A stretch of DNA of 64,000 bases from Streptomyces ambofaciens ATCC 23877 (GCF_001267885.1 NZ_CP012382.1:2033001-2097000); one strand, 5' to 3'. Positions 16,151 through 25,131 are shown, counted from the stretch's first letter. Notes: generated by a model from the sequence alone, not told the origin. Numbers and translations are program-made.

Positions 16151-17578
16151 TCAGCCGCCGTGCTGGGAGCGTGCCTTGAAGGCGGCCTTGCGGGCCTCCT
16201 TGGCGATCTTCTTGTCGGGGTGCAGCCGCCCCATCGCCTCCAGGACGTCCGGCGTGGCCGGGTGGTCCACCCGCCAGACGGTGTCGAAGAAGCCGCTGTG
16301 CTGCCGCGCCAGACCCTCCACGAGGGCGCGCAGCTCCTCGGAGTTGCCCTCGGCCGCGAGCTGTGCGGCCACGGTGTCGATGGTCAGCCAGAAGACCATC
16401 TCCGGCGGCGGGGCCGGGACGTCCCGGGCGCCGTGCTCGGTCAGCCAGACCCGGGCCAGACCGCCCAGCTCGGCGTCGTCGAGGACCTCCCGCAGCGCGG
16501 GCTCCGCCTCGGTGCCGACCAGCGACAGGGCCTGCTGGCAGCGCAGACGGCGCAGGGGCGCGCCGGGGTCGGAGCCCCGTGCAGCCGCGAGCAGTTCACG
16601 GGCCGCGGTGAGCGGGCTGCGGCCGGCCAGCCACAGTTCGGTCTCGGCGTGCGCCGCGGCCGGCGGGAAGGAGGCCGTGCCGTCGAGCAGCGCGTCGGCG
16701 CCCTTGTCGGAGAGGTCGCCGACGGCGGGCGCGTCGAAGCCGGCCTCCAGGAGCCGGGTGCGCAGTCCGTACAGTCCGAGCGGGGTGAGCCGCACCATGC
16801 CGTAGCGGGCGACGTCGGTCTCGTCGACGGGTGCCGCGGGCTCCTCGTCCGCGTCGGCCATCAGCGCCTCGTCGACCGGCTGGTACGCCACGAGGCCGAT
16901 GGGCTCCAGCAGCCGGAACCGGTCGTCCAGCCGCATCATCGCGTCGGACACCTGCTCCAGCACGTCGTTGGTGGGCTCACCCATGTCGCTGGGCACGATG
17001 ACGGAGGCGGCCAGCGCGGGCAGCGGCACCGGTGTGTCGCCCGGGCCGTCCTCGCCGACGGCGAGCAGGTAGAGGTTGCCGAGCACACCGTCGAGGAACT
17101 CGGCCTCGGCCTCCGGGTCCCAGTCGAGGGACGACAGGTCGACCTCGCCGCCCTCGGCCATCGCGTCGACCAGGTCGTCGAGGTCGGGCACGCTCGCGTC
17201 GGCGAGCACCGCCTCCAGGGCGGTGAGCCACACCCCGAGCACGTCCTGCGGCGAGCCGCCGGTGAGCAGGGCGAGGTCCTCGCCCTGCGTGACGGTGCCC
17301 GCCTCCTCGTCGGTGATCTCGACGAGCCCGGTGTCCACGGCGGTCCGCCAGGCCTCGCTCACGTGGGCCGCGGCGTCGTCGCCGGTCAGTCCGAGCTCCT
17401 CGGCCGCCGCCGGCACCTGCTCCTCGACGAGCCCGCCCCCGGCGTCGACACGGGTGTCCGGGCCGGCCCAGCGGGCCAGCCGCGCAGCCCGGGCGAGCAC
17501 CGGCGTGGACAGCGCGTCGCCCGCCAGCTCTGCTTCGGGACGCAGCCGTGCGGGCGGCAGGGTGGAGCTGTCTGACAT
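16151..17578 (-). CDS. conserved actinobacterial protein of unknown function
   Basis: A 475-residue, acidic, Ala/Leu-rich soluble protein with no signal peptide. Central helical stretches and a C-terminal region of HEAT-like helical pairs (ALREVLDDAELGGLARVWL) are visible, ending in a basic tail (KKIAKEARKAAFKARSQHGG). I do not recognise a named family, and the nearby phosphatase and nuclease give no clear functional link. Upstream lies a 308-bp divergent promoter region shared with the nuclease gene. The 284-bp gap on its other side, before phoX, shows no gene. Confidence 0.7.
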   Translation of the reverse strand: MSDSSTLPPARLRPEAELAGDALSTPVLARAARLARWAGPDTRVDAGGGLVEEQVPAAAEELGLTGDDAAAHVSEAWRTAVDTGLVEITDEEAGTVTQGEDLALLTGGSPQDVLGVWLTALEAVLADASVPDLDDLVDAMAEGGEVDLSSLDWDPEAEAEFLDGVLGNLYLLAVGEDGPGDTPVPLPALAASVIVPSDMGEPTNDVLEQVSDAMMRLDDRFRLLEPIGLVAYQPVDEALMADADEEPAAPVDETDVARYGMVRLTPLGLYGLRTRLLEAGFDAPAVGDLSDKGADALLDGTASFPPAAAHAETELWLAGRSPLTAARELLAAARGSDPGAPLRRLRCQQALSLVGTEAEPALREVLDDAELGGLARVWLTEHGARDVPAPPPEMVFWLTIDTVAAQLAAEGNSEELRALVEGLARQHSGFFDTVWRVDHPATPDVLEAMGRLHPDKKIAKEARKAAFKARSQHGG

Positions 17579-17737
17579 CGCCTGTTTTCTCCTCGCGCGC
17601 CTGGGCGGCCGTGCGACCGCGCCTCGACGGCCGTACGGCCATCCGGGCGCCGTACGGCTCAGCCGCTCAGCCTAGACGGGTTTCCACCCATGCCGCCCGG
17701 TTCATCTCCCCGACGGGTGCGGTACATGGCCGAAACC

Positions 17738-17767
17738 TTGACAACCGGCTTTCCCAGGCAGGAGATT
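17738..17767 (+). promoter_or_regulatory. possible promoter for secreted nuclease
   Basis: TTGACA at 17738-17743 is followed after 18 bases by GAGATT, a weak -10. It lies in the 308-bp divergent gap about 120 bases before the nuclease start. Apart from this candidate I see nothing else in the gap. Confidence 0.3.
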
Positions 17768-17886
17768 GACGCGCGTAGAAAGCGGGGGGACAAGTGTTCA
17801 CTCAGGTCCACGTGCGCCCTGTGGCCCCTCGCGCCCCACGTCCCACCCTCGTCCCGGCGCTCTGTCACGTCCCCGGAGGGATCCCG

Positions 17887-19710
17887 TTGGCCAGCAAGTC
17901 CTCGGCGCGCCTCGCCGCGCTCACCGTCGCCGCCGTCTGCTCGGTGACGTCCACCGTCGTACTCACCTCGCCCGCGCACGCCGACTCCGTCCGCGTCCAC
18001 GACATCCAGGGCAGCACCCGCCAGTCGCCGTACGCGGGCCGGCAGGTCACGGACGTGGCCGGAATCGTCACCGGCGTCCGCGGCTACGGCTCCAGAGGCT
18101 TCTGGATCCAGGATCCGCGGCCGGACGCCGACCCGGCCACCAGCGAGGGCGTCTTCGTCTTCACCAACTCCGTCCCGAAGGTCGCCGTCGGTGACGCGGT
18201 CACCGTCTCCGGCACCGTCACGGAGTACGTCCCCGGCGGCACGTCCTCCGGCAACCAGTCGCTGACCGAGATCACCCGCCCGACGTTCACCGTGGTCTCC
18301 AGCGGCAACGCGGTTCCGGCCGCGACGACCGTCTCCGCCCGGTCCGTACCGCGCGCGTACGCCCCCGAGGGCGACGAGGAAGCGGGCGGCTCGGTGGGCG
18401 GGCTGACCCTGCGGCCGGCGCGGTACGCGCTGGACCTGTACGAGTCCCTGGAGGGCATGAACGTCCGGGTCGCGGACGCCCGCGTGGTCGGCGCCTCCGA
18501 CCCGTACACCGAGCTCTGGGTCACGGTGAAGCCGTGGGAGAACGCCAACCGCCGCGGCGGCACGGTCTACGGCTCCTACGACGCGCAGAACACCGGCCGG
18601 CTCCAGATCCAGTCCCTGGGCAAGCCGGCCGACTTCCCCGACGCCAACGTCGGCGACACCCTGGCCGGCACCACCGCGGGCCCGCTGGACTACAACCAGT
18701 ACGGCGGCTACACGCTGGTCGCGAGTCAGCTCGGCTCCCTGGAGAGCGGGGGCCTGGAGCGCGAGTCCACGCGTGCGCAGAGCAGCCGCGAACTGGCGGT
18801 GGCGACGTACAACGTCGAGAACCTCGACCCGTCCGACGACACCTTCGCCGCACACGCCGAGGCGATCGTGCACCACCTGAAGTCGCCGGACATCGTGTCC
18901 CTGGAGGAGATCCAGGACGACAACGGCGCCACGGACGACGGCACGGTCACCGCCGGCGCGACGGTCGGCAAGCTGATCGACGCCATCGCCGCGGCCGGCG
19001 GCCCGCGCTACGAATGGCGCGGCATCGACCCGGTCGACAAGGCGGACGGCGGCGAGCCCGGCGGCAACATCCGCCAGGCGTTCCTGTTCAACCCGGAGCG
19101 CGTCTCCTTCACCGACCGGGGGGCCGGCGACGCGACCACCCCGACCGGGGTGACGAAGGTGCGCGGCAGGGCGGCGCTCACCCACTCCCCCGGCCGCGTC
19201 GACCCGGCGAACCCGGCCTGGGCGAACAGCCGCAAGCCGCTGGCCGGCGAGTTCGTCTTCCGCGGCCGGACGGTCGTGGTGGTCGCCAACCACTTCAACT
19301 CCAAGGGCGGCGACCAGGGGCTGACCTCCCAGTACCAGCCGCCGTCCCGCGGTTCGGAGACCCAGCGCCACCTCCAGGCGGCGGCCGTGAACACCTTCGT
19401 CAAGGAGGTCCTCGCCGTCCAGAAGAACGCGGACGTCATCGCCCTCGGCGACATCAACGACTTCGAGTTCTCGCGGACCACCCGCATCCTGGAGGACGGC
19501 GGCGCCCTGTGGTCGGCGGTCAAGTCGCTGCCGCGCGGTGAGCGTTACTCGTACGTGTACCAGGGCAACAGCCAGGTCCTGGACCAGATCCTGGTCAGCC
19601 CGTCCGTCCGGTGGGCCGGGCGGCTGTCGTACGACAGCGTGCACGTCAACGCCGAGTTCCACGACCAGGTCAGCGACCACGACCCGCAGGTACTGCGGTT
19701 CCGTCCCTGA
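17887..19710 (+). CDS. secreted endonuclease/exonuclease/phosphatase-family nuclease
   Basis: A TTG at 17887 with GGAGGG six bases upstream starts a classic Sec signal (about 32 residues ending AHA-DS). This gives a 607-residue exported protein resembling ExeM/NucH-type extracellular nucleases. An OB-like domain (VTDVAGIVTGV, GFWIQDP) is followed from about residue 300 by the EEP catalytic domain (YNVENLDPSD, LEEIQDD, NHFNSKGGD, ALGDINDF and terminal SDHDPQ), containing the expected metal and catalytic Glu/Asp/His residues. The open frame extends to 17794 but lacks a ribosome site there. It probably scavenges extracellular DNA or phosphate. Confidence 0.87.
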   Translation: MASKSSARLAALTVAAVCSVTSTVVLTSPAHADSVRVHDIQGSTRQSPYAGRQVTDVAGIVTGVRGYGSRGFWIQDPRPDADPATSEGVFVFTNSVPKVAVGDAVTVSGTVTEYVPGGTSSGNQSLTEITRPTFTVVSSGNAVPAATTVSARSVPRAYAPEGDEEAGGSVGGLTLRPARYALDLYESLEGMNVRVADARVVGASDPYTELWVTVKPWENANRRGGTVYGSYDAQNTGRLQIQSLGKPADFPDANVGDTLAGTTAGPLDYNQYGGYTLVASQLGSLESGGLERESTRAQSSRELAVATYNVENLDPSDDTFAAHAEAIVHHLKSPDIVSLEEIQDDNGATDDGTVTAGATVGKLIDAIAAAGGPRYEWRGIDPVDKADGGEPGGNIRQAFLFNPERVSFTDRGAGDATTPTGVTKVRGRAALTHSPGRVDPANPAWANSRKPLAGEFVFRGRTVVVVANHFNSKGGDQGLTSQYQPPSRGSETQRHLQAAAVNTFVKEVLAVQKNADVIALGDINDFEFSRTTRILEDGGALWSAVKSLPRGERYSYVYQGNSQVLDQILVSPSVRWAGRLSYDSVHVNAEFHDQVSDHDPQVLRFRP

Positions 19711-19730
19711 CCGGGCTTGCGGGGGCGGGT

Positions 19731-20435
19731 TCAGCGGGGCACGAGGCCGAGGGCGTGGTCGTAGCGTTCGACAGTGCTGCCCTTGAGGCCCGGCCAGTGC
19801 TGTACCCGCTCCCACCGCGCCGTCGGCGAGCCGACGCCCGTGCCCGGAGGGGCGAGGGCGTCGAGGTGGGCCTGGGCGCTCTCCCACTCCGCGTAGTTGA
19901 GGACGCGGGTGCCGTCGGTGCTGAGGTGGAAGTGGGCGGAGACACCACCGGGGTGCGGCCGCGGCTCGTTCTCCAGTGCCTCGACGACGGCGTCCACCCA
20001 GTCACGCTGACGCTGCGGGTCGGGGCTCTCGAACTCCACGTCGACGATGACGACGCAGCCCGGGGCGGCCGCGGTGCCCTCGTCCCGGACGAGGCTGCGG
20101 TACCGCCGGTACCGGCCGAGCCACAGCCGCTCGATGCCCGGCACGGCGGTGTCGATCTCGTCGACGCGTTCCTGCCGGTGCGTCTTCACGAAGGACTCGT
20201 ACGCCCCCTCGCTCGCCCACTGCGAGTGGTGCAGCAGCGTGCTGCCGTCGTGGCCGGTGTAGACGTGATAGGCCATCAGATCCTCGGCGGGCCAGGGGCG
20301 GCTCTCCCAGGTGCGGGCGATGGCGTCCACGGTCTGCCGCTGCCGTTCGGGGGTGCGCACGCTCCAGGTGCTGAAGAAGGGTGCCCGGACGTCGGAACGG
20401 ACGAGATCGGGGTGTGCGTCGGTACGGCGGGTCAT
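19731..20435 (-). CDS. antibiotic-biosynthesis-monooxygenase-like protein
   Basis: A 234-residue protein with two ABM/dimeric alpha-beta barrel-like halves, each showing a YxxxDGSTLLHHSQW or FHLSTDGTRVLNYAEW strand pattern followed by a helix. Single-domain ABM proteins usually dimerise; here two units are fused, giving an internal pseudo-dimer. The ATG at 20435 is preceded by GGAGG at five bases, so the longer frame to 20492 is rejected. No substrate can be assigned. Its 3' end is convergent with the nuclease gene, 20 bases away. Confidence 0.75.
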   Translation of the reverse strand: MTRRTDAHPDLVRSDVRAPFFSTWSVRTPERQRQTVDAIARTWESRPWPAEDLMAYHVYTGHDGSTLLHHSQWASEGAYESFVKTHRQERVDEIDTAVPGIERLWLGRYRRYRSLVRDEGTAAAPGCVVIVDVEFESPDPQRQRDWVDAVVEALENEPRPHPGGVSAHFHLSTDGTRVLNYAEWESAQAHLDALAPPGTGVGSPTARWERVQHWPGLKGSTVERYDHALGLVPR

Positions 20436-20546
20436 GCCGGCCTCCGGTGATCGGTGGTCCTCGGATGCGGGTGCATCGGGTGCGCGCACCACCCTCCGGC
20501 CTCGACCAAGGTCGAGGTCAAGCGCCCTCCCTCCGCGGACGCGCGA

Positions 20547-20573
20547 GAGGGGCCTCCCGTCGGGAGGCCCCTC
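20547..20573 (-). terminator. terminator of the DUF3618/holin operon
   Basis: GAGGGGCCTCCCG at 20547-20559 and CGGGAGGCCCCTC at 20561-20573 are perfect complements flanking one base. The hairpin is 13 bases beyond the stop of the DUF3618 gene. Confidence 0.8.
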
Positions 20574-20585
20574 GTCGCGCCGCCC

Positions 20586-21113
20586 TCAGCAGGGCCCGTG
20601 GCGCCGGCGCCGCAGCACGCCCGCCGCGACCACCGCGCCCGCCGCCGCCGCGGCGACCAGCACCGCGCGGGGGTGCCTGCGCCCCGCCTCGACCGCACCG
20701 CGCGCCCGGCCCGGCACCCGTCGCTCCGCGGCGTGCCCGGCCTGACCCGCCTTGCCCTGCACGGCGTAGCCGGCCTGTCCGGCCTTCTCCTGTGCGGTGT
20801 GTCCGGCGCGGCTCGCCTTCTCCTGCGCCGAGTGACCGGCGCGGCTCGCCCTGTGCTGCACGGTGTGCCCGGCCTGCGCGGCGGAACTGCGCAGCTGAAC
20901 GGTCATGGCACCGGCCTTGTCCCTGAGGTCGGCGGCCCGGGCCTTGGCACGGCCCTTCACGTCCGCCCTGCCCGCCAGCTCCTCCACGGTGTCGCCGAGT
21001 TCGCTGCGGGTCTGCTCGATCTGCCTTCGCAGCTCGTCGGGCCCCTTGGCCCCGCCGGTCGGCTGCGCGGTGGAACCGGCCCTGGTGCCGTCCCCGCTCG
21101 TCGCGTCGGTCAT
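20586..21113 (-). CDS. DUF3618 protein
   Basis: A 175-residue protein. Residues about 25-45 (ELRRQIEQTRSELGDTVEELAGR) match the DUF3618 signature. A middle region has imperfect repeats of roughly 11 residues (SRAGHxAQEKA, GQAGxAxQGKA), likely forming an amphipathic helix, and a C-terminal hydrophobic segment (VLVAAAAAGAVVAAGVL) with a basic end anchors it in the membrane. It overlaps the holin-like gene as ATGA. Such pairs are common in actinobacteria and are thought to act at the envelope, but function is not established. Confidence 0.85.
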   Translation of the reverse strand: MTDATSGDGTRAGSTAQPTGGAKGPDELRRQIEQTRSELGDTVEELAGRADVKGRAKARAADLRDKAGAMTVQLRSSAAQAGHTVQHRASRAGHSAQEKASRAGHTAQEKAGQAGYAVQGKAGQAGHAAERRVPGRARGAVEAGRRHPRAVLVAAAAAGAVVAAGVLRRRRHGPC

Positions 21114-21529
21114 CGATGCGCCCTTTCCCTGATCACATCCACGTCGGTCCTGACGCTGCCGAGGGTCTCCTCGGGCTTGGGCGGTGCGGCGCGGCGGAGC
21201 TGGGCGCGGCCGGTCATGGCCAGCACGCCGGCGATCACGAAGAGCACCGCCGTCACGATGAGCGCCGCGGCCCAGACGGGCAGCACCAGCGAGAGCGCGG
21301 CGACACCCGTGCCGGCCAGGGCGATCAGGCCGACGTACGCGATGGCTCCCGCGGCGCCCAGCATGCCGCCGCCGCGCCCGACGCGCTTGCCCTTCTCGGC
21401 CAGCTCCATCTTGGCGAGGGCCACTTCCTGGCGCACGAGCCGGGAGAGCTGTTCGGTGGCCTGACCGACGAGTTCGCCCACGGAGTGGTGCTCGTCGTGC
21501 ACTGGCCTGGTGTGCATGGTCCCGGTCAC
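21110..21529 (-). CDS. phage holin superfamily-like membrane protein (DUF1469)
   Basis: A 139-residue protein with an N-terminal amphipathic helix (GELVGQATEQLSRLVRQEVALAKMEL) and two membrane segments between about residues 58 and 105. This is the actinobacterial phage-holin-family layout, found on chromosomes and not evidence of prophage. The GTG at 21529 is supported by AGGAGG seven bases upstream. It is the first gene of a two-gene operon with the DUF3618 protein and is divergent from dapA. Confidence 0.83.
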   Translation of the reverse strand: MTGTMHTRPVHDEHHSVGELVGQATEQLSRLVRQEVALAKMELAEKGKRVGRGGGMLGAAGAIAYVGLIALAGTGVAALSLVLPVWAAALIVTAVLFVIAGVLAMTGRAQLRRAAPPKPEETLGSVRTDVDVIRERAHR

Positions 21530-21624
21530 GGTCCCGCCTCCTCTCGGTTCGGAGCCACCCGGGTACCCCCGCCGCCCGGCGCTACCCCCTCGCTCTCGGA
21601 CGCCCGACCGCGCAGCATTCCTTA

Positions 21625-21634
21625 GAGGTACCTC
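21625..21634. promoter_or_regulatory. palindrome between dapA and holin operon
   Basis: The perfect palindrome GAGGTACCTC lies in the divergent promoter region about 50 bases before dapA. It may be an operator or a restriction-type chance palindrome. Confidence 0.3.
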
Positions 21635-21683
21635 GTAGAAGAATTAAGTGGAGCTACACGATCAGGGCGCCGAGACTACTCCC

Positions 21684-22607
21684 ATGACGACAGCCGACCG
21701 CCTGGCCCCTCCCCCCTTCGGCCGCGCCCTGTGCGCCATGGTCACGCCCTTCACCGAGGCGGGCGCCCTCGACCTCGACGGCGCCCAGCGGCTCGCCGAC
21801 CGGCTGGTGGCGCGGGGTTGCGACGGACTGGTGCTGTCCGGCACCACGGGCGAGTCGCCGACCACCACGGACGCCGAGAAGGCGGCGCTGATCACGGCGG
21901 TGCGGGAGGCCGTCGGGGACCGGGCGGCGCTCGTCGCCGGGGTGGGCACGGCGGACACCCGGCACACCGTGGAGCTGGCGCGGGCCGCGGAGAAGGCGGG
22001 CGCGGACGGCCTGCTGGTGGTCGCGCCGTACTACAGCAGGCCCCCGCAGGACGCCCTGGAGGAACACTTCCGGGAGGTCGCGGACGCCTGCGGACTGCCG
22101 CTCGTGCTGTACGACATCCCGGGCCGCACCGGCACCCGCATCGAACCCGACACCCTCGTGCGCCTCGCCGGGCATCCACGGATCGTCGCCGTCAAGGACT
22201 GCTCCTACGACCTCCTCGGCACCCAGAGCGTCCTGTCCCGCACCGACCTGGCGTACTACGCCGGGTGCGACGAGCAGGTCCTCGCCCTGTACGCGGTCGG
22301 GGCGAGGGGGTACGTCAGCACGGTCGCGAACGTCGTACCGGAACTGTTCCGGGCCGTCCTCGACGCCTTCGACGCGGGGGACACGGGGCGGGCCGCCCTG
22401 CTCCAGCGGAGGGCGATCCCCCTCGTCGAGGCCGTCATGGCGGGGGGCCTGCCCGGGACGGTCACGGCCAAGGCCCTCCTCGGGGCGCTCGGCCTGCCCG
22501 CGGGGCCGGTCCGGGCTCCGCTGCGGCCCGCGGACCGGCCCACCGCCGACCGGCTCCTCGCTGCCTACGAGCAGCTGGTCGCCCGCACCGGTCAGCTCCA
22601 GGTGTAA
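21684..22607 (+). CDS. dapA: 4-hydroxy-tetrahydrodipicolinate synthase
   Basis: A 307-residue aldolase-superfamily enzyme. It carries GTTGES near residue 53, the catalytic Tyr143 in LYDIPGR and the Schiff-base Lys171 in VAVKDCS, with Arg149 in the same loop. It condenses pyruvate with aspartate semialdehyde in lysine/diaminopimelate synthesis. The ATG at 21684 gives the usual length; an upstream GTG at 21648 would add 12 unconserved residues. A second lysine-pathway gene, dapD, lies about 0.6 kb downstream on the opposite strand, so they are neighbours but not an operon. Confidence 0.92.
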   Translation: MTTADRLAPPPFGRALCAMVTPFTEAGALDLDGAQRLADRLVARGCDGLVLSGTTGESPTTTDAEKAALITAVREAVGDRAALVAGVGTADTRHTVELARAAEKAGADGLLVVAPYYSRPPQDALEEHFREVADACGLPLVLYDIPGRTGTRIEPDTLVRLAGHPRIVAVKDCSYDLLGTQSVLSRTDLAYYAGCDEQVLALYAVGARGYVSTVANVVPELFRAVLDAFDAGDTGRAALLQRRAIPLVEAVMAGGLPGTVTAKALLGALGLPAGPVRAPLRPADRPTADRLLAAYEQLVARTGQLQV

Positions 22608-22822
22608 CCGTCCCCGAGCAGCAGCGTGTGTTCCAGCACGTCCTCCGCCGGGTCGTCGATCTGTCCCACGTTGACGTTGAGGAGGCCGACCCGGGGGCCG
22701 TTGTGCGAGCCCGTGGTGGTCTCGTCGGCGTGCGCGGCCCCCGCCGGGGCCCAGCACACCAGTACCGCAGCGCTCGCCCCGGCCAGCCAACGCGCCACGG
22801 TCCTCGCCCGCTCGTTCGTCAT
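22592..22822 (-). CDS. small secreted protein, unknown function
   Basis: A 76-residue protein with a clear Sec signal (RARTVARWLAGASAAVLVCW, cleavage near AHA-DE), leaving a mature peptide of about 42 residues that is Gly/Asn/Asp-rich with a hydrophobic patch (VGLLNVNVGQ). GAGGG precedes the ATG at seven bases. Its 3' end overlaps the dapA stop by 16 bp on the opposite strand. It carries no cysteines in the mature part, unlike long chaplins, and I recognise no family. Confidence 0.7.
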   Translation of the reverse strand: MTNERARTVARWLAGASAAVLVCWAPAGAAHADETTTGSHNGPRVGLLNVNVGQIDDPAEDVLEHTLLLGDGYTWS

Positions 22823-22992
22823 ACCAGGCCCTCGTTTCGTCGGATCGGCTTCTGATCGGACCCTGCGTCCACCCGTTCATCCGCCGGGACCCCCGCGAGG
22901 ACACGGGAGATCATCCGTACGTGCGGGGGGCGCTCGAAGCACGCGCCGCTTTTCCGCCTGCGGGACACCACCCCGGCCGTCTACGGTCGCGC

Positions 22993-23040
22993 GGTGAGCA
23001 GGTGAGCAGGTGAGCAGGTGAGCAGGTGAGCAGGTGAGCA
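22993..23040. repeat. six perfect copies of the octamer GGTGAGCA
   Basis: The octamer GGTGAGCA is repeated six times without error over 48 bp. It is in the 357-bp gap between the small secreted gene and dapD, which otherwise holds only hairpins. An error-free array of this type is expected to change copy number by slippage. Confidence 0.95.
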
Positions 23041-23108
23041 GAAGACGTTATGTGGCCCGGGGCGTCCCGGGCGGTTACCGCATCCGGGGCAACCGGGGAA
23101 ACGCTGAG

Positions 23109-23149
23109 CGCCCCCGCGGCGGGCCCGGCAGGGCACCGCCACGGGGGCG
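23109..23149 (-). terminator. long hairpin downstream of dapD
   Basis: CGCCCCCG at 23109-23116 pairs with CGGGGGCG at 23142-23149, with an inner GGCGG/CCGCC extension. A second hairpin, GACCGGC/GCCGGTC, overlaps the dapD stop at 23164-23181. Confidence 0.65.
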
Positions 23150-23179
23150 ACTCGACCGTCACGGACCGGCTGCGGCCGG

Positions 23180-24169
23180 TCAGTTGTGGCTGTGCAGGAT
23201 CTCGTTCAGGCCGCCCCACACCGCGTTGTTCGGGCGGGCCTCGACGGTGCCCGTGACCGAGTTGCGGCGGAAGAGGATGTTCGAGGCGCCGGAGAGCTCG
23301 CGGGCCTTGACGACCTGGCCGTCGGGCATCGTCACGCGGGTGCCCGCGGTGACGTAGAGGCCGGCCTCGACCACGCACTCGTCGCCGAGGGCGATGCCGA
23401 CGCCCGCCTCGGCGCCGACCAGGCAGCGCTCGCCGATGACGATGCGGACGTTGCCGCCGCCGGAGAGGGTGCCCATGGTGGAGGCGCCGCCGCCGATGTC
23501 GGAGCCGTCGCCGACGACGACGCCGGCGGAGATGCGGCCCTCGACCATCGAGGTGCCGAGCGTGCCGGCGTTGAAGTTGACGAAGCCCTCGTGCATGACC
23601 GTGGTGCCCGCGGAGAGGTGCGCGCCGAGGCGGACGCGGTCCGCGTCGGCGATGCGGACGCCCTTGGGGGCCACGTAGTCCGTCATGCGCGGGAACTTGT
23701 CGACCGAGGTCACCTGGAGGTGCAGGCCCTCGGCACGGGCGTTGAGGCGGACCTTCTCCAGGTCGTCCACGGCGACCGGGCCGAGCGAGGTCCAGGCGAC
23801 GTTGGCGAGGTGGGCGAAGATGCCGTCCAGGTTCTGGCCGTGCGGCTGGACCAGGCGGTGGGAGAGCAGGTGCAGACGCAGGTAGACGTCGTGCGTGTCG
23901 ACCGGCTTCTCGTCCAGCGAGGAGATGACCGTGCGGACCGCGACCACCTCGACGCCGCGGCGGGCGTCCGGACCGACCGCGGCGGTCGCGCCGCCGCCGA
24001 GGAGCTCTGCGGCCTGTTCGGCGGTGAGGCGCTCGGTGCCGGACGGTCCGGGCTCGGCGGACAGTTCGGGCGCCGGGAACCAGGTGTCGAGAACGGTGCC
24101 GTCGGCGGCGATCGTGGCGAGGCCGGCGGCCACGGCGCCGGTGGTGCGGGGAGCAGTCGTGTCGGTCAT
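23180..24169 (-). CDS. dapD: 2,3,4,5-tetrahydropyridine-2,6-dicarboxylate N-succinyltransferase
   Basis: A 329-residue enzyme. The C-terminal half shows left-handed parallel beta-helix hexapeptides ([34 protein letters not shown]) typical of succinyl/acetyltransferases. The N-terminal half matches the actinobacterial long-form DapD. It succinylates tetrahydrodipicolinate with succinyl-CoA, the step after dapA/dapB in meso-diaminopimelate and lysine synthesis. The length is usual for the actinobacterial form and longer than the E. coli enzyme. Confidence 0.93.
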   Translation of the reverse strand: MTDTTAPRTTGAVAAGLATIAADGTVLDTWFPAPELSAEPGPSGTERLTAEQAAELLGGGATAAVGPDARRGVEVVAVRTVISSLDEKPVDTHDVYLRLHLLSHRLVQPHGQNLDGIFAHLANVAWTSLGPVAVDDLEKVRLNARAEGLHLQVTSVDKFPRMTDYVAPKGVRIADADRVRLGAHLSAGTTVMHEGFVNFNAGTLGTSMVEGRISAGVVVGDGSDIGGGASTMGTLSGGGNVRIVIGERCLVGAEAGVGIALGDECVVEAGLYVTAGTRVTMPDGQVVKARELSGASNILFRRNSVTGTVEARPNNAVWGGLNEILHSHN

Positions 24170-24264
24170 GAGGGCAACCTAACCGGCAGCCGCCCGCCGA
24201 AGCGAGTCGGCCCCGTGGCCGTCTCGCGTGCCGGGCGCCGCGGGGCGTACGCCGCCGGTCACGG

Positions 24265-24810
24265 TCACCGGCCCGGAGGGATCACCCGTGCCAGGACCTC
24301 CCTCGCGTACGCCTCGTCGTACGGCGTGTCCGTCAGCAGGACCTGGAGGCAGATGCCGTCCAGCACGGCGACCAGGGCCCGCGCCGTGACGGGGTCCGTG
24401 CGGTCGGTGAGGAGGGCGCCGACGCCCTGCGCCCACTCGGCCGCGACCGGGCGCAGCGCGGGGCGGCGCAGGGCCGCCAGGTACAGCTCGTACTCCAGCT
24501 CCACGCCCGTGCGGTCGCCCGCCAGCCACTCGCCGAGGACCCGGGCGAGTTCTCCCGGCAGGTCGGCGTCGGGGTCGGACAGGGCCGGGTGCGCGGCGAC
24601 CACCGCGGCGAAGCCCTCGCCTGCCTGGCGGAGGGCGGCGACGAGGAGTTCGTCGAGGGTGGCGAAGTGATAGGTCGTGGAGCCCAGCGGGACGTCCGCC
24701 TCGGCGGCCACGGAACGGTGGCTCAGGCCGGCGATGCCCTTGCGCCCCACCACCCGGATCGCCGCGTCGATGATCCGCCGGCGCCGCTCGGGGTCGTGGC
24801 GCCGGGTCAT
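24265..24810 (-). CDS. TetR regulator of the adjacent SMR pump
   Basis: A 181-residue TetR-family protein with helix-turn-helix GIAGLSHRSVAAEADVPLGS near residues 25-45 and a BetI/AcrR-like ligand domain. The ATG at 24810 overlaps the SMR gene stop by one base (TGATG), so pump and regulator are co-translated. A perfect palindrome at the pump promoter is its likely operator, making this an autoregulated efflux unit. The open frame continues upstream, but inside the pump gene. Confidence 0.87.
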   Translation of the reverse strand: MTRRHDPERRRRIIDAAIRVVGRKGIAGLSHRSVAAEADVPLGSTTYHFATLDELLVAALRQAGEGFAAVVAAHPALSDPDADLPGELARVLGEWLAGDRTGVELEYELYLAALRRPALRPVAAEWAQGVGALLTDRTDPVTARALVAVLDGICLQVLLTDTPYDEAYAREVLARVIPPGR

Positions 24811-25130
24811 CAGTGCGCGCCGCCCAGGTTCAGCACGACCACCCCGACGATGATCAGCGCGATGCCGGCGGCCTTCACCGCGGTCATCCCCTCCCCCAGG
24901 AACACCACGCCGATGGCGGCGATGGCCGCCGTGCCGACGCCCGCCCAGATAGCGTACGCGGTGCCGACGGCGAGGGTCTTCAGGGTCTGGGCGAGCAGCG
25001 TGAAGGAGAGGACGTAGGCGAGCGCCGTCAGCAGTGAGGGGACGAGCCGGGTGAAGCCCTCGCTGTACTTCATGGCGGTGGTGCCGGCGACCTCGGCGGC
25101 GATGGCTCCGGCCAGGAGCAGGTATCCCAT
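24810..25130 (-). CDS. SMR-family multidrug efflux protein
   Basis: A 106-residue four-helix membrane protein. The essential membrane glutamate lies in helix 1 (AIAAEVAGT, Glu13) and the conserved Trp in helix 3 (YAIWAGVGT), as in EmrE/QacE pumps that exchange cationic compounds for protons. The ATG at 25130 (MGYLLLAG) gives the exact family length; the longer frame to 25181 is rejected. The start is one base from a palindromic operator, suggesting a leaderless or very short-leader mRNA. Confidence 0.92.
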   Translation of the reverse strand: MGYLLLAGAIAAEVAGTTAMKYSEGFTRLVPSLLTALAYVLSFTLLAQTLKTLAVGTAYAIWAGVGTAAIAAIGVVFLGEGMTAVKAAGIALIIVGVVVLNLGGAH

Positions 25131-25131
25131 G

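Noticed and set aside
17659..19887. 742-codon open frame on the minus strand
   Set aside because: It is antisense to the nuclease gene, Arg/Val/Gly-rich with no recognisable domain, and has no ribosome site. It is a shadow of high-GC coding sequence.
21110..21529. Prophage, suggested by the phage holin family match
   Set aside because: This holin-like family is chromosomal in actinobacteria beside DUF3618, and no other phage gene is present.
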